The translations under genes were made by a program, and so were the position numbers. The notes below the pieces were generated by a model. The model ran no database searches and had not been told where the DNA came from. It saw only the letters and a program-made list of their open reading frames with translations. A stretch of 64,000 bases of DNA from Aureisphaera galaxeae (GTDB lineage Bacteria > Bacteroidota > Bacteroidia > Flavobacteriales > Flavobacteriaceae): assembly GCF_028561275.1 (NCBI RefSeq), contig NZ_JAQQTF010000004.1:62001-126000 (forward strand), read 5' to 3'. Every line of letters begins with the position of its first letter. Position 1 is the first letter of the stretch. Shown in pieces: positions 24,436 to 33,041 of this stretch.

Positions 24436-25494
24436 TTAGGACTTCTGTTCCTTATTAAAATATACGAGGTAGTAGTACATCTGTTTTTCCTCGTCCCATC
24501 CTTTTTCCACAAACTTTTCGGCACTTTCAGGATTAATGAAATCCATCTTTATCTGGATGTTAGTATCCAATTGGATCACATTTTTGATCTTTTTTCGCGC
24601 TGCCGATACCGCTGTATTGGCAATGGGGAAGGAGGTTAGGTCTTCAATTTTGTATTTAGGAGCTTGTTCGGTCTTGTAATGTTTAAATTCAGGAATAAGA
24701 TCAGGATTATCGATCACTTCATTTACGAAAGCCGATTCTTCGAACAATTCATTTTTGGCAAAGTGATTTACCGCACGGTTCATGAACAACACCTCTTCTT
24801 TCTTGTCCTCGGCAGGCAATACCACATCCTTGGCAAAGTCCTGACAGAATTTTAGGTACTTTTTGGTGAAGAAATTCTCATCTTCAAAAGCCTCTACTCC
24901 TAAAAAGCTTTCCAACCAATACCTGGCGTCATAACGATTACTATCAATGGATAATACCTTATAGCCTTCTTCTTTTTTTACATTGAAGATGAGTGCTCCC
25001 TTATCTAATTTATTAAGGTTGACTCCTTGTTGCAAAAAGGCATCCAACTGGTTCTCCTTTTCCGAAAATTGAAGGAAATCATGCTTCAATTCTGACTTAA
25101 AGATCCCAATTCCATCTACGCGTTCATTGTCGATCTGAAGGTTCTCCAAGTAGGCCACATACACTTCTCCGCTCTTAATGTGTGGATGCATGGATTGATC
25201 GAACAAATGTTTGGCGATCTTCTTGCTTACCTCGTGTATGTCGTCTGGTGAATCGAAAACTTGGGAAACATAATTAAATAGATCATGGAACTCCAAGTCA
25301 GCATCGTGCGCAAACTGAAAGTAATTCTCTTCCTTATCCCTAAATGGCTTCAAAAAGAATTCTTTCATCAAAGGCGTTAATTCATCATCCATTTCATAAG
25401 GAGCGCCGGACAATAGTATGCCTTCGTTTCGGCTTTTATTTCCTACGCGGTGAATGGAAAGTGAAGTGATATGGGTTCCGTATAAATTGATCAT
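24436..25494 (-). CDS. Nucleoid-associated protein, NdpA-like
   Basis: A 352-residue member of the 37-kDa nucleoid-associated family (NdpA/YejK-like). Typical blocks include EVSKKIAKHLFDQSMHPHIK, GEVYVAYLENLQIDN, GIGIFKSELKHDFLQF, LDKGALIFNVKKEEGYKVL and the C-terminal IQIKMDFINPESAEKFVEKG. In E. coli the protein binds DNA; in phage contexts relatives act in defence, but none is seen here. Second gene after the pRiA4b-like gene (21-bp gap), likely co-transcribed. Confidence 0.82.
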   Translation of the reverse strand: MINLYGTHITSLSIHRVGNKSRNEGILLSGAPYEMDDELTPLMKEFFLKPFRDKEENYFQFAHDADLEFHDLFNYVSQVFDSPDDIHEVSKKIAKHLFDQSMHPHIKSGEVYVAYLENLQIDNERVDGIGIFKSELKHDFLQFSEKENQLDAFLQQGVNLNKLDKGALIFNVKKEEGYKVLSIDSNRYDARYWLESFLGVEAFEDENFFTKKYLKFCQDFAKDVVLPAEDKKEEVLFMNRAVNHFAKNELFEESAFVNEVIDNPDLIPEFKHYKTEQAPKYKIEDLTSFPIANTAVSAARKKIKNVIQLDTNIQIKMDFINPESAEKFVEKGWDEEKQMYYYLVYFNKEQKS

Positions 25495-25515
25495 GGTGTT
25501 TTTTGGGTTTCAGCG

Positions 25516-26028
25516 TTAGTTCCAGTTCTCGTCGAAATCTAGGGTGTCGTAATCTTCTGGATTCAATCCGTATTCATCATCGTCATCCTCTCCTTCCATG
25601 TTTTCGGCCACAAATTCCTTATCAGGTGCTTCCTCGGGTATCTGTCCATGGGCGAACATAAGGTTTGGATAGGAACGACCTTCTTCGTACTCAGCAATTT
25701 CGGCCAGTTCTACCATAAAAGTCCACATATTAAGGAAATCATACACGTAGATAAGCTTGGTTTGGTCTTCATCTACCACGTCCTCCAAAAGGGTCTCGCT
25801 CATCACACGAACGCTTCCGGGCTCATCACTCATGTCGAATAGGGCAATTTCTTCCCCTTGTTCCCATAGATCGTTACTCACATAAAAAGAAGCCATTTCC
25901 TGTCCCCCAAAACCAAAGGATTGGGTAATTACATTATGCAGGTCCTCTAAGGTATTGGACGCTTCAATCTCGATGTCGCGAAACACGTCTTCATGCGTAT
26001 CCAATATGGCTCTGAATCGATAAATCAT
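25516..26028 (-). CDS. Plasmid pRiA4b ORF-3-like protein
   Basis: A 170-residue acidic protein with the pRiA4b ORF-3 fold: MIYRFRAILDTHEDVFRDIEIEASNTLEDLHNVITQSFGF, then YVYDFLNMWTFMVELAEI, the family's 'Y-x-Y-D-f-x-d-x-W-x-h' core. The C-terminal ~45 residues are an Asp/Glu-rich tail (EGEDDDDEYG). The biochemical role is unknown; the family is found both on mobile elements and, as here, in chromosomal Bacteroidota operons with NdpA-like genes. An exact -7 box lies 20 bases upstream. Confidence 0.82.
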   Translation of the reverse strand: MIYRFRAILDTHEDVFRDIEIEASNTLEDLHNVITQSFGFGGQEMASFYVSNDLWEQGEEIALFDMSDEPGSVRVMSETLLEDVVDEDQTKLIYVYDFLNMWTFMVELAEIAEYEEGRSYPNLMFAHGQIPEEAPDKEFVAENMEGEDDDDEYGLNPEDYDTLDFDENWN

Positions 26029-26047
26029 CTCGTAAAAATTAGGACGG

Positions 26048-26055
26048 CAAAGTTA
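26048..26055 (-). promoter_or_regulatory. Promoter -7 box, pRiA4b-like/ndpA-like operon
   Basis: TAACTTTG on the minus strand matches TAnnTTTG exactly, 19 bases before the ATG at 26028. Confidence 0.5.
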
Positions 26056-26104
26056 CGATATATTCCTTTTCTAAGAAGATCGCAGTGGTGTTTTTTAAAC
26101 AAAC

Positions 26105-27118
26105 CTATTTACTGAATCGATGCAAGGTAAAGGTCATGGCTGCCAATAAGAAGAATGCCATAACTTGATGTAATACCCCTAACCAAAGTGGCACCTGTAG
26201 AATAAGGGTAAATACGCCAAGCACGAATTGTGCGATCACTAGAGCAACCAAAGCCTGAACTCCCTTGTTTTGGAAATTTGTAAGGGTCAATTTTCGACTT
26301 CGGTATGCGATAACCCCAATAAGAATAACCACTACATAAGCTAAGTAACGATGAACGAATTGGACCCCACTTTTTCCTTCCACAAAGTTCTTCCAAACGG
26401 GTTCCTGTTCTATAGTCACTGTTTCATGGATTAGCTTGCCATCGCTCATTAAAGGCCAATGGTTGTGAATCCATCCGGCATCAAGTCCTGCCACAAAGGC
26501 TCCATAGATGATCTGCAGGAGCAATACTGCCATACCCCACCTCATAAGATTCCGAAAACCTTTGACAATAGTTTTCTTTTCGGGAAACATTAAATCCAAA
26601 GCCACCCATAGCGTATAGGCAAAGGTGATGAAAGCCGTGGTGAGGTGCATTGCCAAACGATAATGACTTACATCTGGTCGATCTACCAATCCACTTTTCA
26701 CCATATACCAACCCAAGAAACCTTGAAAAGCTCCAAGTCCCATTAGCACAATGCATTTTCGTATGGTAGGTTTTGTTAGTTGTTTTCGGATCAAGAAGTA
26801 GACAAAAGGGATAAAGAATACCAAACCGATAAGTCGACCGATTACCCTGTGAATCCACTCCCAAAAGTAAATGTCCTTAAAGTCCTCTAACGTAAAGTTG
26901 TAGTTTATTTTTTGGTATTCGGGATACTGCTTGTACAATTCGAAAGCCTCTTGCCATTCGGTCTCGTTCATTGGCGGAAGCGTCCCCGAAATAAGTTTAT
27001 AATTGGAAATGGAAAGCCCGGAGTGTGTAAGACGTGTAATCCCCCCGACTACCACCATAATGAAAATCAATATACATCCCGTTAATAGCCAGTAGATTAC
27101 TTTTTTGTTGTCTTTCAT
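26105..27118 (-). CDS. ctaA: Heme A synthase (COX15/CtaA)
   Basis: Oxidises the C8 methyl of heme O to a formyl group, making heme A for aa3-type cytochrome oxidase; inner membrane. The 337-residue protein has about eight helices and the four conserved heme-ligating histidines: His90 (EWIHRVIGR), His158 (YRLAMHLTTAF), His256 (VQFVHRYLAY) and His317 (LGVLHQVMAF). The N-terminal VGGITRLTHSGLSI is the COX15-type signature. A terminal oxidase that needs heme A must be encoded elsewhere. Its leader contains a repeat region of CAAAG/CTTTG words. Confidence 0.95.
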   Translation of the reverse strand: MKDNKKVIYWLLTGCILIFIMVVVGGITRLTHSGLSISNYKLISGTLPPMNETEWQEAFELYKQYPEYQKINYNFTLEDFKDIYFWEWIHRVIGRLIGLVFFIPFVYFLIRKQLTKPTIRKCIVLMGLGAFQGFLGWYMVKSGLVDRPDVSHYRLAMHLTTAFITFAYTLWVALDLMFPEKKTIVKGFRNLMRWGMAVLLLQIIYGAFVAGLDAGWIHNHWPLMSDGKLIHETVTIEQEPVWKNFVEGKSGVQFVHRYLAYVVVILIGVIAYRSRKLTLTNFQNKGVQALVALVIAQFVLGVFTLILQVPLWLGVLHQVMAFFLLAAMTFTLHRFSK

Positions 27119-27120
27119 GG

Positions 27121-27276
27121 GTTTCGTGAGTTACAGAGCTTTAGAGTTCCAAAGTTTCAAAGATGATGAGTTTCAGAGTTGTAAAGATTCAAAATTTCAA
27201 AGTCACAGAGTTTTACCAGTTCCTTCGTCTCTTTGCCTCTTTGTCTCTTTGCCACTTTACTGCTTTGTCTCTTTTA
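27121..27276. repeat. CAAAG-word inverted repeat between cca and ctaA
   Basis: Positions 27130-27215 repeat words such as TTTCAAAG and CAGAGTT, and positions 27225-27276 repeat CTCTTTG and CTTTG five or more times. The two halves are complementary in opposite order, so they could fold into a long imperfect hairpin in the leader of ctaA. The right half runs into the last codons of cca, which encode the tail KETKQ. Confidence 0.6.
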
Positions 27277-28687
27277 GTCCTATTTCTTCTCCTTTTCTTA
27301 GCATATATTCCCGTGCTGCTTCGTATTCATTGGGGATTTCTCCTTCAAGGATGGCTTCTTTAATCGCTTCCTTAATGATTCCGATTTCCCGGGAAGGTTT
27401 CAAACCAAAAGTTTTCATAATCTCTTCCCCAGACACAGGAGGTTGGAAGTTTCTGATACGATCTCGCTCCTCAACTTCCTTTATTTTACGACGTACTACC
27501 TTAAAATTGTTGTGGTACTTTTTAAATCTTTTTGGGTTTTTGGTGGTGATATCTGCTTCGCAAAGCGTCATTAGGTCATCTACGTAATCCCCGGCATCGA
27601 ATACCAACCGCCGTACGGCACTGTCGGTCACTTCGGTGGCCAATACTATAGGTCGCGAACTCATAAGCACCATTTTCTGAACAAATTTCATCTTCTCATT
27701 CAGTGGCATGCGCATCCTTTTGAAGAGCTTGTATACCATTTTAGATCCTACAAACTCGTGCCCATGAAAGGTCCATCCATTGCGTTTGTCAAATCGTTTG
27801 GTTGGTGCTTTGCCAATATCGTGCAAAAGGGCGGACCAACGTAGCCAAAGATTATCTGTCGTATGGGCAATATTATCAACTACCTCCAGCGTATGCCAGA
27901 AATTGTCTTTGTGTTTTTGACCTTCTTTTTCTTCAATCCCCTTCAGTGCCATCAACTCCGGAAAGATGTATGGCAGCAATCCTGTATTGTGCAATAGGGT
28001 AAATCCAATAGAAGGAACCGGTGCCGCCAGTATTTTATGAACTTCATCTACAATGCGCTCCTTCGAAATGATCTTTATTCGATCTGCATTCCGTTTAATG
28101 GCCTCCAAGGATTCTTTTTCAATTTGAAAGTCTAGTTGCGTAGCAAAACGAATGGCTCGTAGCATGCGTAAAGGATCATCACTATAGGTAATGTCGGGAT
28201 CCAATGGGGTCCGTATGCATTTGTTGTTCAGGTCCTTTATACCGTCGAAAGGATCTAATAGGGCGCCGTAGTTTTCTTCATTCAGGCTAATCGCCAGCGC
28301 GTTGATGGTAAAATCCCTACGGTTTTGGTCATCCTGCAAAGTGCCACCTTCCACAGCGGGGTTGCGGCTATCCTCTTGGTAGCTTTCCTTTCGGGCACCC
28401 ACGAATTCCAGTTCAATATCCTGGCTCTTCAGCATGGCCGTACCATAATTTTTGAAAATGGATACCTTGGGTTTGTTCGGTAAAAGATCCGATACCTGTT
28501 TGGCCAATTCAATACCGCTGCCTACTGCCACGATATCTACATCTTTGGCATTACCCCGTTTCAAAAGATAATCACGCACAAAACCTCCAATAACGTAACA
28601 GTCTACTTTCTGAAGGGAAGCAGCTCTGGATACGGTGTTGAAAATAGGATGCTGAAGTGCGTTTCTGTAGTTTGGAACTGTGGACAT
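27257..28687 (-). CDS. cca: CCA tRNA nucleotidyltransferase with HD domain
   Basis: Adds or repairs the 3' CCA end of tRNAs. The 476-residue protein has the class II nucleotidyltransferase head: GGFVRDYLL (about 34-42), catalytic D49/D51 (KDVDIV), [13 protein letters not shown] and [11 protein letters not shown], then the RNA-binding [17 protein letters not shown]-terminal HD domain has [12 protein letters not shown] and [12 protein letters not shown] (His289-Asp290), giving phosphodiesterase/phosphatase activity as in E. coli Cca. It overlaps the upstream TsaC-like gene by one base (TAATG). Confidence 0.93.
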   Translation of the reverse strand: MSTVPNYRNALQHPIFNTVSRAASLQKVDCYVIGGFVRDYLLKRGNAKDVDIVAVGSGIELAKQVSDLLPNKPKVSIFKNYGTAMLKSQDIELEFVGARKESYQEDSRNPAVEGGTLQDDQNRRDFTINALAISLNEENYGALLDPFDGIKDLNNKCIRTPLDPDITYSDDPLRMLRAIRFATQLDFQIEKESLEAIKRNADRIKIISKERIVDEVHKILAAPVPSIGFTLLHNTGLLPYIFPELMALKGIEEKEGQKHKDNFWHTLEVVDNIAHTTDNLWLRWSALLHDIGKAPTKRFDKRNGWTFHGHEFVGSKMVYKLFKRMRMPLNEKMKFVQKMVLMSSRPIVLATEVTDSAVRRLVFDAGDYVDDLMTLCEADITTKNPKRFKKYHNNFKVVRRKIKEVEERDRIRNFQPPVSGEEIMKTFGLKPSREIGIIKEAIKEAILEGEIPNEYEAAREYMLRKGEEIGLKETKQ

Positions 28688-29247
28688 TAATCTCGGATAA
28701 CCTTGACCGTACCGTCGTTTTTCAGTTTAATGATTGCTGACGGTTTTGCGGGTTTTTTATTCTTTTGCAAATTTACGACATAGTCCACGCCTTCCAAAAT
28801 CTCTGGGCTTATTTCTTTGAAGGTTGCTGGGGTTTTCTCGCCACTTATATTGGCCGAAGTAGAGACAATGGGACGTCTGAATTTCCGGATCAATTTTTTA
28901 CAAAAATCATCCTTAGTCACGCGTATGGCTAACGAATTGTCCTCTGCGATTAAATTTAAAGCCACGCGAATAGGATCATCATAGATAATGGTCGTTGGCT
29001 TAGCCGCGTATTTGAGGATGTCATAGGCTACCTCGGGTACATCTTCCACGTACTGATTCAGCATTTTAAAATCGCTCACCAAACAGATCAAAGCCTTGCT
29101 TTCGACACGCTTTTTTAGTTGGTAAACGGCCTCAATGGCTTCTTCGTTGGTAGCATCGCAGCCTATTCCCCAAACGGTGTCGGTGGGATAGAGGATGACG
29201 CCTCCTTTTTTTAATACTGAAATGGCCTTTTCAATCTCTTCGTACAT
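28687..29247 (-). CDS. tsaC: L-threonylcarbamoyladenylate synthase (Sua5/YrdC/TsaC)
   Basis: Makes threonylcarbamoyl-AMP from threonine, bicarbonate and ATP for the t6A modification of ANN-decoding tRNAs. From the ATG at 29247 it has 186 residues; an upstream frame to 29313 would overlap the preceding gene, so the ATG is preferred. Visible motifs are [18 protein letters not shown] (about 14-31) and [12 protein letters not shown]. It is the short TsaC/YwlC form without the Sua5 C-terminal domain. Its stop overlaps the cca start by one base (TAATG), indicating translational coupling of two tRNA-maturation genes. Confidence 0.93.
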   Translation of the reverse strand: MYEEIEKAISVLKKGGVILYPTDTVWGIGCDATNEEAIEAVYQLKKRVESKALICLVSDFKMLNQYVEDVPEVAYDILKYAAKPTTIIYDDPIRVALNLIAEDNSLAIRVTKDDFCKKLIRKFRRPIVSTSANISGEKTPATFKEISPEILEGVDYVVNLQKNKKPAKPSAIIKLKNDGTVKVIRD

Positions 29248-29252
29248 GGCTT

Positions 29253-30293
29253 TTAATTTGAATTGCCAAAGATAAGCCGTAAATAGTTTTCTTTCTGAAA
29301 TTCGAAGTCCCATTTAGGATGTTGATAGTACTTCTTTTGGGTTTTAGAAATAGTATCGAATAGGTTTTCTATATGATCGTAATCGTAGAAAACCGCATTT
29401 TCTTTAAAATCAGCGATGTCATTGAAGGATTGTTCCATGAGCAGTGGAATGCGGTATCCGAATGCCAAATTGTAACTCCCCGAAATCTTGTACTTACGAA
29501 AACGGGAGAAAAACGCGTTATTTGGATGAATCAGCGGCATGATATAATCGCTATTCCGAATGTAATCATGGAACAATTCATTAGACACGAAGGAATCGAA
29601 AAATAAAAATTGATTGGCGGACGGATACTGCTTCGCTTCTTTTACAAATGCCTTGGCTTCTTCATTTTCTGGCCTTCCCAAGAAGATGACCTTTACATGA
29701 TCGGGTATCTTCCATTCCTTAAAAACGCTATAATCCCTTTTGTCTAAGGAAATCACGCCTGGTACAGTAACCCAAACTTCACCTTCTGGCTTTTTCAACG
29801 AACCGGGAAATTCGGGAAATTGAATGGGATAGTAGGAACCCACTGTTTTAGTTGTTAATTTTTCGGCCCTAACATTTTCGGCTACGAAATCATTCAACGT
29901 GAGGTAGGCGTCTATTTTTTTTGTCACCTTCTTCTGCTTGGCTTTTTCAAACAGATTATGCGCATTGTGAAGTGTTCCCACTAATCGAATACGTTTGGGA
30001 AACGGGAAAGAAATGAGTTTAATGATATTGCTTTCCGCACTATTGAAGATAACCACTTCGAAACCTCCCTTTACGATTCTCCGCCAAGTGCTGAACCAAC
30101 TCTGGTACTTTTTCATCTTAGAGCTCAGATCAAAATAAACGATCTTATGTACATCTGGTAAATCCTTTACCCGTGACTCTAACTTGGGATGGCAAAACAG
30201 CGTTACCTGAGCCGATTCCTTCAAATATTGAATCTGACTGTGCAAGCATTCATCGTGAAAGGCACCTGCTTCTATGAGAGCGACCTTACGCAT
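29253..30293 (-). CDS. GT-B-type glycosyltransferase-like protein
   Basis: A 346-residue cytoplasmic protein with two Rossmann-like halves: MRKVALIEAGAFHDECLHSQ at the start, KRIRLVGTLHNAHNL mid-N-domain, then a C-domain with VKVIFLGRPENEEAKAFVKE, FFDSFVSNELFHDYIRNSDY and SGSYNLAFGYRIPLLME. These fit a retaining GT-B enzyme of GT4-like type, though the donor-binding EXG motif is not clear, so specificity is unknown. It overlaps the upstream GT2 gene by 8 bp and sits at the start of the polysaccharide region, 5 bp before tsaC. Confidence 0.7.
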   Translation of the reverse strand: MRKVALIEAGAFHDECLHSQIQYLKESAQVTLFCHPKLESRVKDLPDVHKIVYFDLSSKMKKYQSWFSTWRRIVKGGFEVVIFNSAESNIIKLISFPFPKRIRLVGTLHNAHNLFEKAKQKKVTKKIDAYLTLNDFVAENVRAEKLTTKTVGSYYPIQFPEFPGSLKKPEGEVWVTVPGVISLDKRDYSVFKEWKIPDHVKVIFLGRPENEEAKAFVKEAKQYPSANQFLFFDSFVSNELFHDYIRNSDYIMPLIHPNNAFFSRFRKYKISGSYNLAFGYRIPLLMEQSFNDIADFKENAVFYDYDHIENLFDTISKTQKKYYQHPKWDFEFQKENYLRLIFGNSN

Positions 30294-31218
30294 CGAGCAC
30301 AGGTTGTTTTTGTTTTAGGGAATGGGAGAGCGGCATGCCTGCCAAGAGTAATCGGAAGAGTTTCCAATACTTGGGTTTGAAAATCGCCCGAAAGAAATAA
30401 CGAACACAGAAATAGATTTGCACGATTTTGGTCCAAAAAGCACCGTAGTGTTTCCGAAGGTAATAGAACAATGAGATTTTCTGTTCAATCTTCATGGTGA
30501 TATTGCTACTCGAACTAGCACTTTCATAGTGAATGTACTCCAAATGGGGCACCAAATAGGCTATTTTCTGTTTTTGCTTCCACATCCTTCTGCAAACGTC
30601 ACTTTCTTCATAATACAGGAATAGGTTGGTGTCGAATCCACCCACCGCATTGAATATTTCGGCATCTGCAAACATAAAAGCACCCTGCACATAATCCACC
30701 TTCAAGGGTTGTTTGTAGGTCCTCTTTCTATTCGGGTAACGTTTTGGGTTGACGAATTCCAAAAATCCCCTTTTCAGGATTTCCCGTGCAGGAGATGCAA
30801 AATGATCGATGGTTCTTCTAAATCCCTTTTCATGATCCAACATTTGTGGTGAAGACATACCAGCATTGGGATGTGTTTCCATGAAGTGCACCAGTTCCTT
30901 CAAGGTATTCGGGCTTACCATCAGAGTGTCATTGTTGATGAAAGCAAAGTAACGACAGAGGCTTGCATGTTGTACACCCGTCATATTTCCTCCACCAAAG
31001 CCCGTGTTTTTAAGACTACGGATGAGCTTCACCTTGGGCGAATTGATTTTTTCAATCCCTTTAACCACAATATCATAGTTCTCCGGAGTCGACGCATTAT
31101 CTACAACTACGATTTCATAGGTGATGTCCTCTTGGGTGTTTTCCAGAATGGAGGCCACGCATTTTATGGTGTATTCGCTGGAATTGTAATTGATAAGGAT
31201 ACAGCTAACGTCGATCAT
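30286..31218 (-). CDS. GT2 family glycosyltransferase
   Basis: A 310-residue GT-A enzyme from the ATG at 31218, which overlaps the upstream GT4 stop as ATGA; a TTG at 31236 in the same frame is less likely. Motifs: CILINYNSSEYT, VVVDNASTPEN, the DxD-like FINNDTLM, and the rhamnosyltransferase-like GGFDTNLFLYYEESDVCRRM. It ends with hydrophobic membrane-associating helices (IVQIYFCVRYFFRAIF). It probably transfers a sugar such as rhamnose to a lipid-linked acceptor in O-antigen or core assembly. Confidence 0.88.
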   Translation of the reverse strand: MIDVSCILINYNSSEYTIKCVASILENTQEDITYEIVVVDNASTPENYDIVVKGIEKINSPKVKLIRSLKNTGFGGGNMTGVQHASLCRYFAFINNDTLMVSPNTLKELVHFMETHPNAGMSSPQMLDHEKGFRRTIDHFASPAREILKRGFLEFVNPKRYPNRKRTYKQPLKVDYVQGAFMFADAEIFNAVGGFDTNLFLYYEESDVCRRMWKQKQKIAYLVPHLEYIHYESASSSSNITMKIEQKISLFYYLRKHYGAFWTKIVQIYFCVRYFFRAIFKPKYWKLFRLLLAGMPLSHSLKQKQPVLDA

Positions 31219-32339
31219 CTTACTATGGCTTGCCAATGTTTGGATACATTTTCAATCGTATAGGATTGTGAGGCCACTATGGCTTTTTCCGATTTTTCTT
31301 CGGTAAAAGTAGGGCTTTCCAATAGGGAGGCCAAAGTGTGTTTTAATTTGCCCTCTTCAAATAAGAACCCAAAGCTCTCGTCTATGATTTCCTTAGGGCC
31401 ACTGTGGTTGGAAGCAATAGGTAAGGTGCCCTGGGACATGGCTTCAATGATAATAATTCCGAAAAGCTCTTCCCATTTCGAGGTCTTTTTTGAATTCAGT
31501 AACATGTATTGGTGCGAGGCGAATTCCTTTTTCAAGGCCTCTTTTCCTGAAACATATCCTTTAAAAATGATGTTAGGATGCTTTTCGGAATATACTGTGA
31601 CCTGTGATGCCATTTTCCCATCTCCTATGATGGTAAGGGAAGCAGAAGGGTTCTCCGAGAAGAACGCCAACAGTTCCTGTATGCCTTTATCAGAAGTAAG
31701 TCGACCTACATAGACGAAGCTATTTTTCCTTCGTTCTTCGACCACCTTATTTGTAAAGTCGGGATGCAAGGAATGGTGTACGACACTAACCTTACTATCC
31801 TCAAGATTATAGTTGGCAACAAGCTGCGATTTCCCTTGTTGGTTTACCGCGAATATGTGCTTGCAATGGTTTTCCAAAAACGATCCCCAAGCTTTCATCA
31901 CTTGAGGTGTATTTTTTTTGCGTTTGGGATGAAAACTTCCGTCCCAATAAGTCCAAGAGGTATGGTAATAGATTTGTTGTTTCTTTAGGAGAGGAAGTAA
32001 TGATTTCAATTTTGGGTCGAAAGGAGCGATTCCCACTACGACCTTTTTGTTTTTTGAAAGGAGCAGGGATAGCATAAACCCTGCGTTTGTGAACTGTTTT
32101 GAAAAGAGCTTCCATTTTCCTTTTACAATGCCTTTGTACCACTTACTAAAGATGGAAAACTCACGGTAGGCCACTGTATAACCGTTTTTAGAAGCGAGAT
32201 GTTCCAGTGCGTAGTAATGGCTTGGAGCTCCATTTTTGTGCAGTACGTAAATCGTTTTTGGCATGCTTTGACAAAGATCGAATAATTTTTTTACCTTGCC
32301 GTCGTCTAATCTTTCAATTGTAAATCGTCTATTATTCAT
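31215..32339 (-). CDS. GT4 family glycosyltransferase
   Basis: A 374-residue retaining GT-B enzyme from the ATG at 32339 (MNNRRFTIERLDDGKVK); the frame is open further upstream but that would run into the divergent methyltransferase gene. The C-terminal domain is clear: NSFVYVGRLTSDKGIQELL, SLTIIGDGKMASQV, NIIFKGYVSGKEAL and the donor-binding ELFGIIIIEAMSQGTLPIAS (E-x7-E). First gene of a minus-strand run GT4-GT2-GT-B-tsaC-cca with overlapping ends. Divergent from the methyltransferase at 32388 with only 48 bases between starts, so the two promoters must overlap. Confidence 0.88.
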   Translation of the reverse strand: MNNRRFTIERLDDGKVKKLFDLCQSMPKTIYVLHKNGAPSHYYALEHLASKNGYTVAYREFSIFSKWYKGIVKGKWKLFSKQFTNAGFMLSLLLSKNKKVVVGIAPFDPKLKSLLPLLKKQQIYYHTSWTYWDGSFHPKRKKNTPQVMKAWGSFLENHCKHIFAVNQQGKSQLVANYNLEDSKVSVVHHSLHPDFTNKVVEERRKNSFVYVGRLTSDKGIQELLAFFSENPSASLTIIGDGKMASQVTVYSEKHPNIIFKGYVSGKEALKKEFASHQYMLLNSKKTSKWEELFGIIIIEAMSQGTLPIASNHSGPKEIIDESFGFLFEEGKLKHTLASLLESPTFTEEKSEKAIVASQSYTIENVSKHWQAIVR

Positions 32340-32387
32340 AGATGATTTTACCGTGTACCGTTGTCCCTTCAACTTAACGAGAGCTAT

Positions 32388-33038
32388 ATGGATTACAACA
32401 ATAAGCCCGACGGGTATTTTGATACCATTCGCCAAGAAATGGTAAGATATCTTCCTTCCGAAGCGAGAAAAATTATGGATATAGGATGTGGTACAGGAAG
32501 CTTCGCCCTTCATTTAAAGGAAACTTTTGGAGTGGAAGCTTGGGGTATTGAATATGTGAATGAACACGCACAAGAGGCTTCTAAAGTATTGGATAGGGCA
32601 TTTTCTGGCCCGTGTGAGGATTTTTTAGATATGCTGCCTAATGACTATTTCGATGCGATTTTCTTTAACGATGTTCTCGAGCATATGGTAGACCCCTATG
32701 AAGTGCTTCAAAAAATAAAACCAAAACTTAGTCCCAATGGGGTGATTATAAGTTCTATTCCCAATATCCGATCGTACGATACTTTTATGAAATTGGCCCT
32801 AAAAAAAGATTGGAGGTATGAAAAGAATGGGATTTTAGACCATACCCATCTCCGATTTTTTACGGGGAAAAGCATTCGGCGGATGTATGAGGACTTAGGT
32901 TATGAGATTATGCTGCACGAAGGAATCAACAAAACCAAATCGCTACGACCCATTCTATTCAATATGTTTGTTTTCTTCACCCAAATGGACATGAGGAACT
33001 TGCAATACGCCACCGTGGCAAGGGCAAAACCTAGTTGA
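32388..33038 (+). CDS. Class I SAM-dependent methyltransferase
   Basis: A 216-residue methyltransferase from the ATG at 32388 (MDYNNKPDGYFD). SAM motif I is IMDIGCGTGSFALHL (about residues 25-39), followed by AWGIEYVNEHAQEA, and the post-core FFNDVLEHMVDPYEVL and GVIISSIPNIRSYD are typical of Methyltransf_23 proteins from polysaccharide clusters, where they often cap or decorate glycans. It stands alone on the plus strand inside the glycosyltransferase region, 3 bp from the convergent transporter gene. An earlier TTG (32361) would add nine residues and overlap the divergent promoter zone. Confidence 0.85.
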   Translation: MDYNNKPDGYFDTIRQEMVRYLPSEARKIMDIGCGTGSFALHLKETFGVEAWGIEYVNEHAQEASKVLDRAFSGPCEDFLDMLPNDYFDAIFFNDVLEHMVDPYEVLQKIKPKLSPNGVIISSIPNIRSYDTFMKLALKKDWRYEKNGILDHTHLRFFTGKSIRRMYEDLGYEIMLHEGINKTKSLRPILFNMFVFFTQMDMRNLQYATVARAKPS

Positions 33039-33041
33039 TTT

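Noticed and set aside
25516-26028. Mobile-element gene because of the plasmid pRiA4b name
   Set aside because: The family is common in chromosomes; no transposase, terminal repeats or target duplications are present and it sits in an operon with its own promoter.
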